NCBI GenBank assembly: GCA_003245525.1
Contig: QKCY01000034.1
Coordinates: 1 to 35,723 of the forward strand
Direction: 5' to 3'
DNA from: Victivallales bacterium
GTDB lineage: Bacteria; Verrucomicrobiota; Lentisphaeria; Oligosphaerales; Lenti-02
DNA: 35,723 nucleotides
Shown: positions 1-8,463 of the stretch, in pieces
Position numbering within the stretch: position 1 is the first letter of the stretch
Layout: each line of letters opens with the position of its first letter
Position numbers and translations under genes: made by a program
The notes under the pieces: generated by a model
Seen by the model: only the letters and a program-made list of their open reading frames with translations
Told to the model about the DNA's origin: nothing
Databases searched by the model: none

Positions 1-3000
1 AAGGGACAGCCGCCTGCATGGTCTGCCCACCGCACGCGAAGGAGTAGCGACCGGCGGCAGGCAGGAGGAACCACGCGGTACCGTTCCGGTCGGCGACAAC
101 CCCGGTCACTGGGCCGATGCCTTCTCCCTGCGCGATCACCCACTTCCCGCCGGACTCCGCACCCAGTTCGATGATGCACTCGCCATTCGCCGGGGCGGCA
201 AGCGGAGGCATGGGGAGCAGGGAATCGCGGTAGGCATCGTTCACCGCGTTGCGGATATGGCTGGGCAGGTGGGGATCGAACCAGTTGATGGTCTTGTGCC
301 CGTAGCTGCCGATATCGATGCTCGCCGCTGGCGTCTTCCGGCCCGGCCCGGACAGGCTGGGCCAGGGGACCGGAGCCCAGGGATACTGCGGACACGCGGC
401 GGCCTGGCCCTTCTCCTTGCACTCCTGGCGGATGCTGGCCGTCACCCCCCAGGGGTTGTGCTCGCCCGTATCGTCGATCTGGATGAAGCCGTCGCTCGAC
501 AGGCCCATGTAGATCTGGGCGGGTACCTCCAGCTCCCGGTACAGGGAAGCCACCCGGCGCACCTTGTTCGCCTTCATCTCGACCTGGGACGGGATCGCAC
601 CGATCCACTTGTCCCAGGCCCCGTAGGAGCAGTAGAGCGTCTCGCCGAAGACTGCCGGGCGGAAATCGTACACGGTCTGCCAATTCTTCACGAACTCGTC
701 GATATGGAAGTCGGGATAGTGGTAGTTCGCCGTGTCGCAGGGCGGTTCCTCCTGCCACTTGCCCTTGTGGCCCCAGGTCCCCTCGTCGCCGTCCCGGGTC
801 ATGACCAGAGACGGATTCAGGGACTTCACGTAATGGGCGTACCAGGCTCCGAGGCGGTCGTTGCGGATGTTGAAGGCCTCGCTCTCGGGCCGGTCCCAGG
901 CTTGGGTGAAGATCTCGTTGTCGGTGGCGGCGATGACCACGCTGGGGTGATTGCGGAGCATGCGTTCCCAGCGCTCGTAGTTGCGCAGGTTGTACTCGTG
1001 GAGCGGATGCTTGAGCCAGTCCTCGTAGGGGATGTACTCGCGCTTCCCGGTCGCCTGGTTCTCCTGCGGCTTCTTCTCGTGGAGGATCGGGTACATCTGG
1101 GCGTAGGCCAGCATGCCGAGGCGGTCGCAGATGCGGAAGAAGTCCGGCGACCAGTAATCCGAATCATGAATCCGGATGACGTTGATCCCATCCGCCCGGA
1201 GCAGGGGCAATACCACCTCAAGCCGTTTGCCGGGCACATCCCCGAGCCCGACATCGCCCTGGAGGATGATGCGCTTGCCATTCAGGTAGAAATCCGTGCC
1301 CGCGATCCAGAATTCCCGGAACCCGAACGGCTCCACGTGCCGGTCGGCCAGTTGCCCGTCCACGTAGACATCCGTGACGAGGTCATAGAGCACGGGATCG
1401 CCATAGACCCCGCCGATCCCCCATGGCTTGGCTTCCGTCCAGATGCCGTCGTTGCGGACTGTGCCCCTGCCACCTGCTGGAATCTCGGTGGTTTGGGCGG
1501 GGAACCGGTACTTGATCCGGTCCCCCAGCACGCAGTACTGGTCCACTCGGACCTGGGCGGGCACCGAACCCCGGTTCGTCATCTCCGTGGCGACCCCGAT
1601 ACTGGCCTGGCGCCAGCTAGTCGAGACGTTCATCTCGGCGACGGACACAGGAGTCGCGATGTCCAGGGAGATGTCGCCGCGCAGTCCCCAATGGGTGGTG
1701 AATGTCCCCTGCGGAATCCCGACGGCGCGGGGTGCTTCCAGGTAGAGATCCAGGGCGTTGGCACCCTCCCGCATGCCCATCAGGGGAATGGACACGATGC
1801 CGATGTTGCCGGAGTACTCCCCGCAGAACGTGCCGTTCAGATACACCTTCAGTTTCCCGCTGACATTGTCGCAGACGAAGGTGCAGGCTTCGGTGGCGCT
1901 CAGGCGGAGGTCGGTGCGGAACCACACGCGCTCTTCGCAGGTTACGGAGTCGAACGCAAAGTCCGGCCAGCCGGGCAGCGGTTCGACTTTCCCGTAGCGG
2001 TTGTTCGGATCGGCGTTCTTCAGCGGATAGTGCCAGGTCCGGAAGTACTGGTTGAACATGGTCAGGGGCAACGCGATTCCGTGCCAGGCCGCGCCGGGGG
2101 AGGGGGCCGGTGCAACGGGTTGGTCGTCTTTCGGTTTCGGCGCGACCGCCACGAGCCACTGGTCGCCGTTGAGGCAGATACGGCGGCGCTGGATGCTCGC
2201 GGGACGGACGGGTTCGTCGATGGCGGGAGGATTGGAGCGAAGCCCCTTGCGCTGCTCGGCATAGGCACGCTCGATCTGGGCATAGAGTTTCTCGCGTTGG
2301 CTCTGGAGCTTCCCGATGGATTGCGCCAGCGCATTCCCCTTGTCCTGCGCTTCCGCCAAGGCCTCGGTTGCCGCCGCGAGTTCTGCCTCAAGCTCGGCAT
2401 TCTCCGCCGCCACGGCAGCAGGATCGACGGCCTGGTCCGGTCCCGTTTCCGGCGCTGTCTTCGGGTTCGGGTTCGCGAGGCGGATTCGGGCGTCGGCGAG
2501 TGGCTTGCCCGCTTCGTCGGTCAAAACCAGGCAGAAGCCGTGTCCGCCGGTGCGGTCGACGACCTTGAGCAGCAGGCGGTTAAGCCCTTGGTTCAGCTTT
2601 GCCGCATAGACCGAACTCCCCGGAATCACGTTCTGCGACCGGCTCACTCCGCCGAGATACGTCCCGTTGAGCCAGACCTTGTGGTCGTCGTCGCTGCCAA
2701 CCTGGACTTTGATGCTCTGCTGCCGAGGTGAGTCCACATAGCAGAAGGCGTACGCGACGATGTGGTCGCGGAACTCCGGGTACCTGCCGTCCAGCGAGAG
2801 GATGCCCGTGGCGTCCGTTCCGTGGAGTTCCTGCCACTGGACCGGGACGACTTTGGTCTCCTTGTAGCCCCATTCGTTCGTGGAGCCGATCCCCGCGATG
2901 AGTTTGGCCTGGTCGGCTCTGAACTCGACCTCGGACGCCAGACCGGAGTGGGGCGTGGCTTTGGCTTCCCCCCCCAGATCGGAGAGGAAGTCGGTCGCAT

Positions 3001-3154
3001 AGCCAAGCGGGCCCTTCTTGCCCTCGTAGCTCGGGTAGGGACCGCCAACGAGCCAGTCCCGGACAAAGCCATGGGCGTCCAGGGAGTAGGTCTCCGCTGC
3101 GTTCACTCCTCCGGCCAGGAGACCCAGCGCGATGACAATCAGTGCTCGTGTCAT
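1..3154 (-). CDS. Secreted glycoside hydrolase family 2-type protein (3' end outside window)
   Basis: The frame starts at ATG 3154-3152 and stays open for 1051 codons to the window edge, so the C-terminus is missing. Residues 1-20 look like a signal peptide (MTRALIVIALGLLAGGVNA). A galactose-binding-like segment follows at about 130-200, then an Ala/Glu/Gln-rich predicted coiled coil at about 250-302. After that come a GH2-like sugar-binding domain, an Ig-like domain and a TIM barrel from about 620. The expected GH2 catalytic pair is visible: acid/base Glu747 in NHPSVVIAATDNE and nucleophile Glu838 in PAVFGETLYCSYG. The family hydrolyses beta-galactosides, mannosides, glucuronides and related bonds; the substrate here cannot be read from sequence. 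It is divergent from the beta-helix gene at 3281, and a GGTGGAG ribosome-binding site lies upstream of the start. The coiled coil between the N-terminal module and the GH2 core is not usual for the family. Confidence 0.87.
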   Translation of the reverse strand, partial: MTRALIVIALGLLAGGVNAAETYSLDAHGFVRDWLVGGPYPSYEGKKGPLGYATDFLSDLGGEAKATPHSGLASEVEFRADQAKLIAGIGSTNEWGYKETKVVPVQWQELHGTDATGILSLDGRYPEFRDHIVAYAFCYVDSPRQQSIKVQVGSDDDHKVWLNGTYLGGVSRSQNVIPGSSVYAAKLNQGLNRLLLKVVDRTGGHGFCLVLTDEAGKPLADARIRLANPNPKTAPETGPDQAVDPAAVAAENAELEAELAAATEALAEAQDKGNALAQSIGKLQSQREKLYAQIERAYAEQRKGLRSNPPAIDEPVRPASIQRRRICLNGDQWLVAVAPKPKDDQPVAPAPSPGAAWHGIALPLTMFNQYFRTWHYPLKNADPNNRYGKVEPLPGWPDFAFDSVTCEERVWFRTDLRLSATEACTFVCDNVSGKLKVYLNGTFCGEYSGNIGIVSIPLMGMREGANALDLYLEAPRAVGIPQGTFTTHWGLRGDISLDIATPVSVAEMNVSTSWRQASIGVATEMTNRGSVPAQVRVDQYCVLGDRIKYRFPAQTTEIPAGGRGTVRNDGIWTEAKPWGIGGVYGDPVLYDLVTDVYVDGQLADRHVEPFGFREFWIAGTDFYLNGKRIILQGDVGLGDVPGKRLEVVLPLLRADGINVIRIHDSDYWSPDFFRICDRLGMLAYAQMYPILHEKKPQENQATGKREYIPYEDWLKHPLHEYNLRNYERWERMLRNHPSVVIAATDNEIFTQAWDRPESEAFNIRNDRLGAWYAHYVKSLNPSLVMTRDGDEGTWGHKGKWQEEPPCDTANYHYPDFHIDEFVKNWQTVYDFRPAVFGETLYCSYGAWDKWIGAIPSQVEMKANKVRRVASLYRELEVPAQIYMGLSSDGFIQIDDTGEHNPWGVTASIRQECKEKGQAAACPQYPWAPVPWPSLSGPGRKTPAASIDIGSYGHKTINWFDPHLPSHIRNAVNDAYRDSLLPMPPLAAPANGECIIELGAESGGKWVIAQGEGIGPVTGVVADRNGTAWFLLPAAGRYSFACGGQTMQAAVP

Positions 3155-3280
3155 GGTCCACAGCTCCACCGGTACGCTTTCGTACCCTCGTTCGTCTTGG
3201 CATGGTACGGCTTGTGCCATGCCCGACCTCGGCGTAGTGTAGTTCCCCGACTGCCACCCATCCAGAGAGAGTCCACGCCC
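3155..3280. promoter_or_regulatory. Divergent promoter region with two inverted repeats
   Basis: This 126-base spacer separates the divergent starts at 3154 and 3281, so it must hold the promoters of both genes or their control sites. Two inverted repeats are visible: GGTACG-CTTT-CGTACC at 3171-3186, and GGCATGG/CCATGCC with an 11-base loop at 3199-3223. The hexamer GGTACG occurs at 3171 and again at 3204 in the same orientation, 33 bases apart, about three helical turns. I could not identify a convincing -35/-10 pair. The binding protein is unknown. Confidence 0.5.
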
Positions 3281-6200
3281 ATGCGCTCACACCTGCTGTT
3301 CGTGCTTGCGTCCCTCGCGGTCCTTTCGGTCGGAGTTCTTCACGGAGCGGACGCTGCCGTCGCGTATTGGTCCTTCGACGGCGACCTGCGCGACCGATCC
3401 GGCTGGGGCCATGATCTGGCGGTGGAGAACGCGCGCTTCGTTCCCGGACGCCACGGTCAGGCGCTGCAGTTCGCTCGGGAGTACGTGGAGATGCCCAGCA
3501 CGCCCGAACTCGAACTGGCACCCGGGCTACGGATCGACTGCTGGGTCCGGTATTCCCAGCTCCCCACGTCCTACCAGCACGTCATCTGCAAGGAGCACGA
3601 GTACATGCTGCGCGTCGACCCGCTGTCGGAGGGTGGGCGGTTCTCCTTCTTCGTGTATCTGAACGGGTCCTGGGAGCCGCGCGTCACGTGTGGCAAGACG
3701 GTGCAGCCCGACGTCTGGTATCACGTGGTCGCCCAATGGACGGGCAAGGAAGCCACGTTGGAAGTGGATGGCGAAAGAGCCAGCATCGCCCGTTCCGGGG
3801 TAGCCTTGCCCACGGCCTATCCATTGGAGCTCGGGGCGCTTGATGGGGCGCTCGACGAGCTCCGCATCGAGAACCCGGCGATGCGGAATCCCCGTGCCAG
3901 CAACCCCGACATGGTGGTGGCGGACTGGCCTCTCGACGGCGATCTCGCGGACCGTTCGGGCCGCAAGCACGATATCACGCTGCCGGAGGCGCGTTTTGTT
4001 CCGGGCCACGAGGGTCAGGGCCTGCTCGTCGGTGCCGAGCCCGGCCAAGCGGCGAGCACGCCGTACCTGAACGTGGCGCCCGGTCTGCGAATCGAGTGCT
4101 GGGTCTACCTCAAGGAGGAGTCGGCCGACTACCGGCCCATCGTCTTCAAGGACGGCGAGTATCTGCTCCGGGTCGATTCACAGCCGGAAGGCGGGCAGTT
4201 CACCTTCTTCGTGAAGCAGAAGGGGAAGTGGGATCCCAAGGTCCGCTCCAAGGAAGTGCCGAAGACGGGGGTCTGGTACCATCTCGTCGCCCAATGGGAC
4301 GGCGTCGACGCCACGCTGGAGGTGAACGGCGCGACCAGCCGTTTGCGGCGCTCGGGCCCGATCAGCCCCGGAGGAGCGGCCGTCGAGATCGGGTCGGAGG
4401 GTCTGATCATCGACGCCCTGCGGATCGAGAACCCCATGGCCTTGGCCCAACAGGAGCTCCAGGCCATGGTCGCTGCCGTCCCGGCCGATGGACGCACGGG
4501 CGCGGATCACTTTGGCAAAGGCACCGGGTGGTCCGGCTGGGGCGGGACCAGAGGGGCGCAGGTATCGGCGGCAGCGGACGTCCTCGTCGCGACGTTCCCC
4601 GACTCCAACGCCATGATCGTCAACCCCTCCCTCAATCTCGACCTGGCCGAACGGAAATACGTCTGCTGCGACATCTCGTGTCGCACGGCCCGCGCCGCCA
4701 ACCTGATCTTCCTGACCGACACCGGCTACGGCACGGTATCCATCCCGATCTGGCCCGAGCCCCGGACCTCGGTCGTCGATCTCTCGGGCGTCCCCAACTG
4801 GCAGGGCAAGCTCCGCCTGCTGGCGATCTCCGTGCCAGGAATCCGGGCGCACGAGGCGCAACTGGAGAACCTGTCGGTATCCGCCCAGCCTGTGGGCAAG
4901 CCGTTTCTGCACATCCGCAATGTGGCCCAAGGCCGCGCCCTGTTCCGCATTGGCCGTCCCGAGACCATCACCGCTGTCGTCCACAACCTGGGTATGGCGA
5001 CAAGCGACGCCTCGGCCCGGATCGAGCTACCGTCCGGTGTCCGGTGTGTGGGCGATGTGGTCTGCAATCTGGGGGTCATGGCGACCGATGAGGTCAAGAC
5101 GGCCGAATGGACTCTCGTGGCCGATGCCGAGATCCGCGACTGGAGCACTATCACCGCGACCGCTACGAACGCGGCCGTTTCCTCGGAGCGTTGCAGGTTG
5201 ATCTTCCGGCCAGAGGAAACCCCTTGGACCCCCGAGGTCCGCTTCGCCGGTGGTGCCGGGGCCTACTACATCGACAGCGTGGCTGGCGACAACGCCAACT
5301 CCGGGCGGTCGGCGGATGCCCCCTGGCGGGACTTCACCAACATCAACGGCAAGGTTCTTGGTCCGGGCGAGAAGCTCCTCGTCAAGCGCGGCAGCGTCAT
5401 CAACCAGGAGTTGCAGGTCACCGCCCAGGGCACCGCCGACAACTGGGCGGAGATCGGTCCCTACGGCACCGGTGCCCGCCCGATCATTCGCCGGAACTGG
5501 GATATCCAGGATCGTTGCGCGCTGATTCTGGACCCAGACTACCTCTGGATTCACGGCCTGATGGTAAGCCGCGCGGCCAAGGGACTGATTGTCTCCTATA
5601 CCAAGTCGGGCCATGCGGGACTGCTCATCGAGGACTGTATCGCCGCCCACATCGAGGGGCTCTACCTCCCGGACAACCACGGCATTCCCGACTGGCGCGG
5701 CAAGCCTGGTCCCCAGAGCTACGGCGGCCGGTCTGCCGGGATCGCGATCCTGGGCGCGGCGGCTCGGGAGATGATGCTGCGCGACTGCGAGATGTACCAG
5801 ACGTCCCAGGGGTTCCGCGTATCCCAGCAGGGGAAGCCCATGGTGGTGGACCGGGTCTTCTGCCATGACTGCTACGCGCACAACACCTCGCCGCACCCGA
5901 TCCTGATCGCTGGGGACCTGGTGCAGAACAGCATCTTCGACGCTTCCGGCGGCCACGCCAGCCGGGGCACCATGGGGATCATGCTCGGCGGTCCCGCCGG
6001 GGTCACCTTCCGCAACTGCACCTTCCGCAACATGCCCGATTCGGGGAGCCACGACCAGGGCGGCGTGGACTTCGAGGCTGGTGGCAATGGATGCCTGATC
6101 GATGGCTGCACCTTCGAGAACAACGCCGGGGCGGGCATCGAAGTCCTCGGTCTCAAGTCGCCCCAGTGCAAGAACATCGAGATCCGGAACTCGCGCTTCA

Positions 6201-7228
6201 TCCGCAACAACTGGGTGAAGAAGAGCCACGGTCCGGCCGAAATCTACGTGTGGGGGAAAGAGAAGAACTCCGATCCCGCCGTCTGCTGTAGTACCGGAAC
6301 GGTCCACAACAATGGCTACGTGTTGAACCCCGGCGTGGAGTTCTTCATCAACGCCGTGCCGGATCTGACCTGGTGGGCACTCCAGGACAATGTCCAGTAC
6401 CAGACCCCCGAGGAACTACGCCAGGCCATGCCCTTCAACGACCCACCGGTGGTGGATGCCGGTCCCGCTCTGTACTCGAACGGAAACAGGATTCGGCTAG
6501 TCGGCAAGGTCGAGGACGACGGCAGGCCTGCTGGCAACGCCCTGAAGGTCCGCTGGGAAGTGCTGGATGGTCCTGGTCCCGTGACCTTCGCGGACGCGGC
6601 TTCCGCCACGACCGACGCCACCTTCGCCCAGTCCGGGGACTACCTGCTGCGCTTGGTCGGCGACGACGGCGAACTCTGGTTGAGCGATATGGTGGCCGTG
6701 CATGTGTTGCCCACGGGCACCACCGTGGCCACGGCCTGGGAGTTCAACCAGCAACTGGACAAACAGGGCTGGACCGAGGGCGATCTCGGCACTCATGACT
6801 GGAAGACCGGAACCAAATCCTACGAGGTGGCAAAGCCGGTCAAGTATGTCTCGGGTGGATACTACATCGTCGCGGTCGAGGACAGCACGAACGCCCATCT
6901 GCTGTCGCCCGATGCTCCGGCGGTGGACCTCGACACGTGCAAGTCGATCACGATCTGTTTCCAGAACCACACCCCGGCCACCCAGATGCGTTTCGCGTTC
7001 ACCACGGATGCGGACCCGGCGTGGAGCGAGGCGAACAGCAAGAGCTTCGCCGTGGTGCCCAACGACAACGGTTCCCGGGCCTACGTGGTCGATCTGTCGA
7101 CGGTTCCCGCCTGGACCGGGAAGCTGAAGCAGCTCCGGCTGGATCTGGCGACCGGGACCCCGGTGACGGGCACCTGCCGCATCGACTACATTCGGATCGA
7201 CAACCTCGCCGCCGTCACAGGGAAGTGA
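3281..7228 (+). CDS. Secreted LamG/parallel beta-helix carbohydrate-associated protein
   Basis: This encodes 1315 residues from ATG 3281. The start is chosen because it opens a clear signal peptide (MRSHLLFVLASLAVLSVGVLHGADA); an in-frame upstream ATG at 2762 would read through the divergent gene. Domains in order: two tandem LamG-like lectin domains (about 27-195 and 214-387, opening WSFDGDLRDRSG and WPLDGDLADRSG), a beta-sandwich module (about 400-535), a CARDB/NEW3-like domain (about 537-645), a right-handed parallel beta-helix resembling DUF1565/pectate-lyase-fold proteins (about 660-1020), a PKD-like domain (about 1056-1144), and a second copy of the beta-sandwich module (about 1150-1312). 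The two module copies share VVDLSGVPNWQGKL and VVDLSTVPAWTGKL. The likely role is binding or cleaving an extracellular polysaccharide, possibly as a lyase; catalytic residues were not identified. A hairpin at 7268-7285 follows the stop codon. Confidence 0.85.
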   Translation: MRSHLLFVLASLAVLSVGVLHGADAAVAYWSFDGDLRDRSGWGHDLAVENARFVPGRHGQALQFAREYVEMPSTPELELAPGLRIDCWVRYSQLPTSYQHVICKEHEYMLRVDPLSEGGRFSFFVYLNGSWEPRVTCGKTVQPDVWYHVVAQWTGKEATLEVDGERASIARSGVALPTAYPLELGALDGALDELRIENPAMRNPRASNPDMVVADWPLDGDLADRSGRKHDITLPEARFVPGHEGQGLLVGAEPGQAASTPYLNVAPGLRIECWVYLKEESADYRPIVFKDGEYLLRVDSQPEGGQFTFFVKQKGKWDPKVRSKEVPKTGVWYHLVAQWDGVDATLEVNGATSRLRRSGPISPGGAAVEIGSEGLIIDALRIENPMALAQQELQAMVAAVPADGRTGADHFGKGTGWSGWGGTRGAQVSAAADVLVATFPDSNAMIVNPSLNLDLAERKYVCCDISCRTARAANLIFLTDTGYGTVSIPIWPEPRTSVVDLSGVPNWQGKLRLLAISVPGIRAHEAQLENLSVSAQPVGKPFLHIRNVAQGRALFRIGRPETITAVVHNLGMATSDASARIELPSGVRCVGDVVCNLGVMATDEVKTAEWTLVADAEIRDWSTITATATNAAVSSERCRLIFRPEETPWTPEVRFAGGAGAYYIDSVAGDNANSGRSADAPWRDFTNINGKVLGPGEKLLVKRGSVINQELQVTAQGTADNWAEIGPYGTGARPIIRRNWDIQDRCALILDPDYLWIHGLMVSRAAKGLIVSYTKSGHAGLLIEDCIAAHIEGLYLPDNHGIPDWRGKPGPQSYGGRSAGIAILGAAAREMMLRDCEMYQTSQGFRVSQQGKPMVVDRVFCHDCYAHNTSPHPILIAGDLVQNSIFDASGGHASRGTMGIMLGGPAGVTFRNCTFRNMPDSGSHDQGGVDFEAGGNGCLIDGCTFENNAGAGIEVLGLKSPQCKNIEIRNSRFIRNNWVKKSHGPAEIYVWGKEKNSDPAVCCSTGTVHNNGYVLNPGVEFFINAVPDLTWWALQDNVQYQTPEELRQAMPFNDPPVVDAGPALYSNGNRIRLVGKVEDDGRPAGNALKVRWEVLDGPGPVTFADAASATTDATFAQSGDYLLRLVGDDGELWLSDMVAVHVLPTGTTVATAWEFNQQLDKQGWTEGDLGTHDWKTGTKSYEVAKPVKYVSGGYYIVAVEDSTNAHLLSPDAPAVDLDTCKSITICFQNHTPATQMRFAFTTDADPAWSEANSKSFAVVPNDNGSRAYVVDLSTVPAWTGKLKQLRLDLATGTPVTGTCRIDYIRIDNLAAVTGK

Positions 7229-7267
7229 CGCTGGCGGGTTGCTTTTCCGGTCAGCCGCCACACCTTC

Positions 7268-7285
7268 GCGCCCGAGACCGGGCGC
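7268..7285 (+). terminator. Terminator-like hairpin after the beta-helix gene
   Basis: A perfect 7-base stem, GCGCCCG-AGAC-CGGGCGC, lies 40 bases past the stop at 7228 and is followed by TTCTCC. The stem is strong, but the following pyrimidine tract is short for an intrinsic terminator. A second perfect 7-base stem with a 4-base loop follows at 7323-7340 (CCGCCCG/CGGGCGG). Confidence 0.45.
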
Positions 7286-7488
7286 TTCTCCACAACTCGG
7301 TACAGAACCACATGCTGGAGAGCCGCCCGGCCTCGGGCGGGGAGCGTGCCGCCCGACCAGGAACCTATCATCCCCTTCGTTCCTGGCGTAGGAACAGAGT
7401 CCCCCGTCCTTTGGGCGGGGCCTAAGGGTTGGCTAGGCCAACCGCGAGTTGGCTGGGGTAGTCCGGCATCGTCATGTTGGCGGGCAGA

Positions 7489-7582
7489 GTGGGAGCCGCC
7501 TCCGCGCGGCGATGGAGCGTTCTGCAGTCGGTTCCTGCCGTCGCCTGGCCGGAGCGGGTCGCCGCATAGAAGCGGCTCCCAC
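7489..7582. repeat. REP-like inverted doublet (BIME-like)
   Basis: Two 24-base copies face each other at 7489-7512 (plus) and 7559-7582 (minus), 46 bases apart. Each has the head GTGGGA and then a GCCGC/GCGGC hairpin with a 6-base loop. The copies agree at 20 of 24 positions and all four differences fall in the loop, so the stem is preserved. This matches the architecture of repetitive extragenic palindromes in other bacteria, where a GTAG/GTGG-type head precedes a hairpin and elements occur as inverted pairs mobilised by RAYT (TnpA-REP) transposases. No RAYT gene is in the window. The element is probably non-autonomous, and whether it is repeated in the genome cannot be seen here. Confidence 0.65.
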
Positions 7583-7618
7583 ATTGACCTGGGAACACGG
7601 CAGACCACGGGAAAAGAC

Positions 7619-7643
7619 AGGAAGGCTCCCGACCTGCCTTCCT
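7619..7643. terminator. Hairpin 3' of the tetR gene
   Basis: A perfect 8-base stem (AGGAAGGC/GCCTTCCT) with a 9-base loop sits about 105 bases beyond the tetR stop codon. It could terminate the minus-strand polyamine transcript or readthrough from the other side. No clear U tract follows on the minus strand, so it may act as an mRNA 3' stabiliser instead. Confidence 0.35.
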
Positions 7644-7746
7644 CGGAGGGGCGAACCAGTGCCCCGTTCTCTGGATGGGGGTTCCTTATCCGGGCCTGGA
7701 AATCTACGCCTGACGTGGTACTGGGTGGCACATCGCCGTAGACGGT

Positions 7747-8367
7747 CTAGCGGTCGCGGTTGGGCTCGAAGAGCTGGAAGAACTCGTTCACGGTCTCCTC
7801 CAGTTCGCTGCGGGTGATGAAGCGGTCCTCGTCGAAGCCCCAGGAGTCGAACATGCCGTCGAGGAAGACGTAGGTGTGGCGGGCGGCGTGGGAGGGGGAG
7901 ATGCGTTCGTGGATCTGCCCGGCCTCGCGAAGCCGGACGAAGGTCTTTTCCAGCTCGCGCATGGAGGAGCGCTGGTAATGGCGCTCGTGCCGCCACAGCT
8001 CCTTGAAGTCCTCCACATACTCCATCCGGGAGTAGACGATCATGAGGAACATGCGGGCTTCGCGGTTCTCGTAGAACTGGAGCAGCCGCCTGAGCATGGC
8101 GAGCTTGAGGTCTTCGAGAGTCTCGATGGCCTCGTCGGACCAGAACTCGGGCTTGGCCTCGGGAAACCGGTTCATGTGGGCGTGAAGCTGGAGAAAGAGG
8201 TCGATCTTGTCCTTGAAGTGCCAGTACACAGCCCCGCGGGTGACCCCCGCCTCGGTGCCGATTTCCGCCAGGGTAGCCCGGGACACCCCATTCCGATAGA
8301 ACACCCGCAAGGCGCCCTTCAGAATGGCTTCCCGAGTCTTCTCGGCGTCTTCCTTGGTTCGACGCAT
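7747..8367 (-). CDS. TetR/AcrR family transcriptional regulator
   Basis: This encodes a 206-residue repressor-type protein from ATG 8367. The N-terminal helix-turn-helix (about 31-58, ATLAEIGTEAGVTRGAVYWH then FKDK) is very close to the AcrR/TtgR pattern. It is followed by an all-helical ligand-binding domain, and the length is normal for the family. An in-frame ATG at 8406 would add 13 residues. I prefer 8367 because MRRTKEDAEKTREAIL is the usual family start, a GGAG motif lies 6-9 bases upstream, and ATG 8406 falls inside a 12-base-arm palindrome. The gene is last in the polyamine cluster, 96 bases after the aldehyde dehydrogenase. Control of the cluster by a polyamine or a pathway intermediate is an inference from position; AcrR-type regulators often control efflux pumps, which are absent here. 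Confidence 0.9.
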   Translation of the reverse strand: MRRTKEDAEKTREAILKGALRVFYRNGVSRATLAEIGTEAGVTRGAVYWHFKDKIDLFLQLHAHMNRFPEAKPEFWSDEAIETLEDLKLAMLRRLLQFYENREARMFLMIVYSRMEYVEDFKELWRHERHYQRSSMRELEKTFVRLREAGQIHERISPSHAARHTYVFLDGMFDSWGFDEDRFITRSELEETVNEFFQLFEPNRDR

Positions 8368-8395
8368 CGCAACTCTCCGCCGGGGGAGGAACGCG

Positions 8396-8425
8396 GGGGA
8401 AGCCATGCCCGGCCATGGCTTCCCC
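8396..8425. promoter_or_regulatory. Long palindrome upstream of tetR, candidate operator
   Basis: Twelve-base perfect arms (GGGGAAGCCATG and CATGGCTTCCCC) flank a 6-base centre. The palindrome lies between the ALDH stop (8464) and the tetR start (8367), ending 29 bases before the ATG. TetR proteins bind palindromes and commonly repress themselves, so autoregulation is the leading reading. The alternative is a processing or termination hairpin for the upstream operon; no U tract follows. Confidence 0.5.
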
Positions 8426-8463
8426 GCCAGATTACCGGCGGCGACCGGAAAATCAACCGCCGC

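Larger units (their letters stand above)
7229..7746. other. Gene-free hairpin-rich spacer
   Basis: No credible gene was found in these 518 bases. Instead there is a run of inverted repeats: 7268-7285; 7323-7340; CCAGGAAC/GTTCCTGG at 7357-7386, overlapping the alternative pairing GTTCCT/AGGAAC at 7379-7395; GGTTGGC-TAG-GCCAACC at 7427-7443; a REP-like doublet at 7489-7582; and AGGAAGGC/GCCTTCCT at 7619-7643. The spacer lies between the converging 3' ends of the beta-helix gene and the tetR gene, where terminators and REP elements are expected. The short reading frames here are not supported. Confidence 0.6.

Noticed and set aside
257-2731. Plus-strand open frame of 824 codons opposite the GH2 gene
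   Set aside because: The opposite strand carries a signal peptide and both GH2 catalytic glutamates; the plus frame has no motif.
2762-3280. N-terminal extension of the beta-helix gene from ATG 2762
   Set aside because: It would overlap the divergent GH2 gene by almost 400 bases and bury the obvious signal peptide that starts at 3281.
8368-8406. Earlier start (ATG 8406) for the TetR gene
   Set aside because: It lies inside the 12-base-arm palindrome, has no good ribosome-binding site, and adds residues absent from the family pattern.
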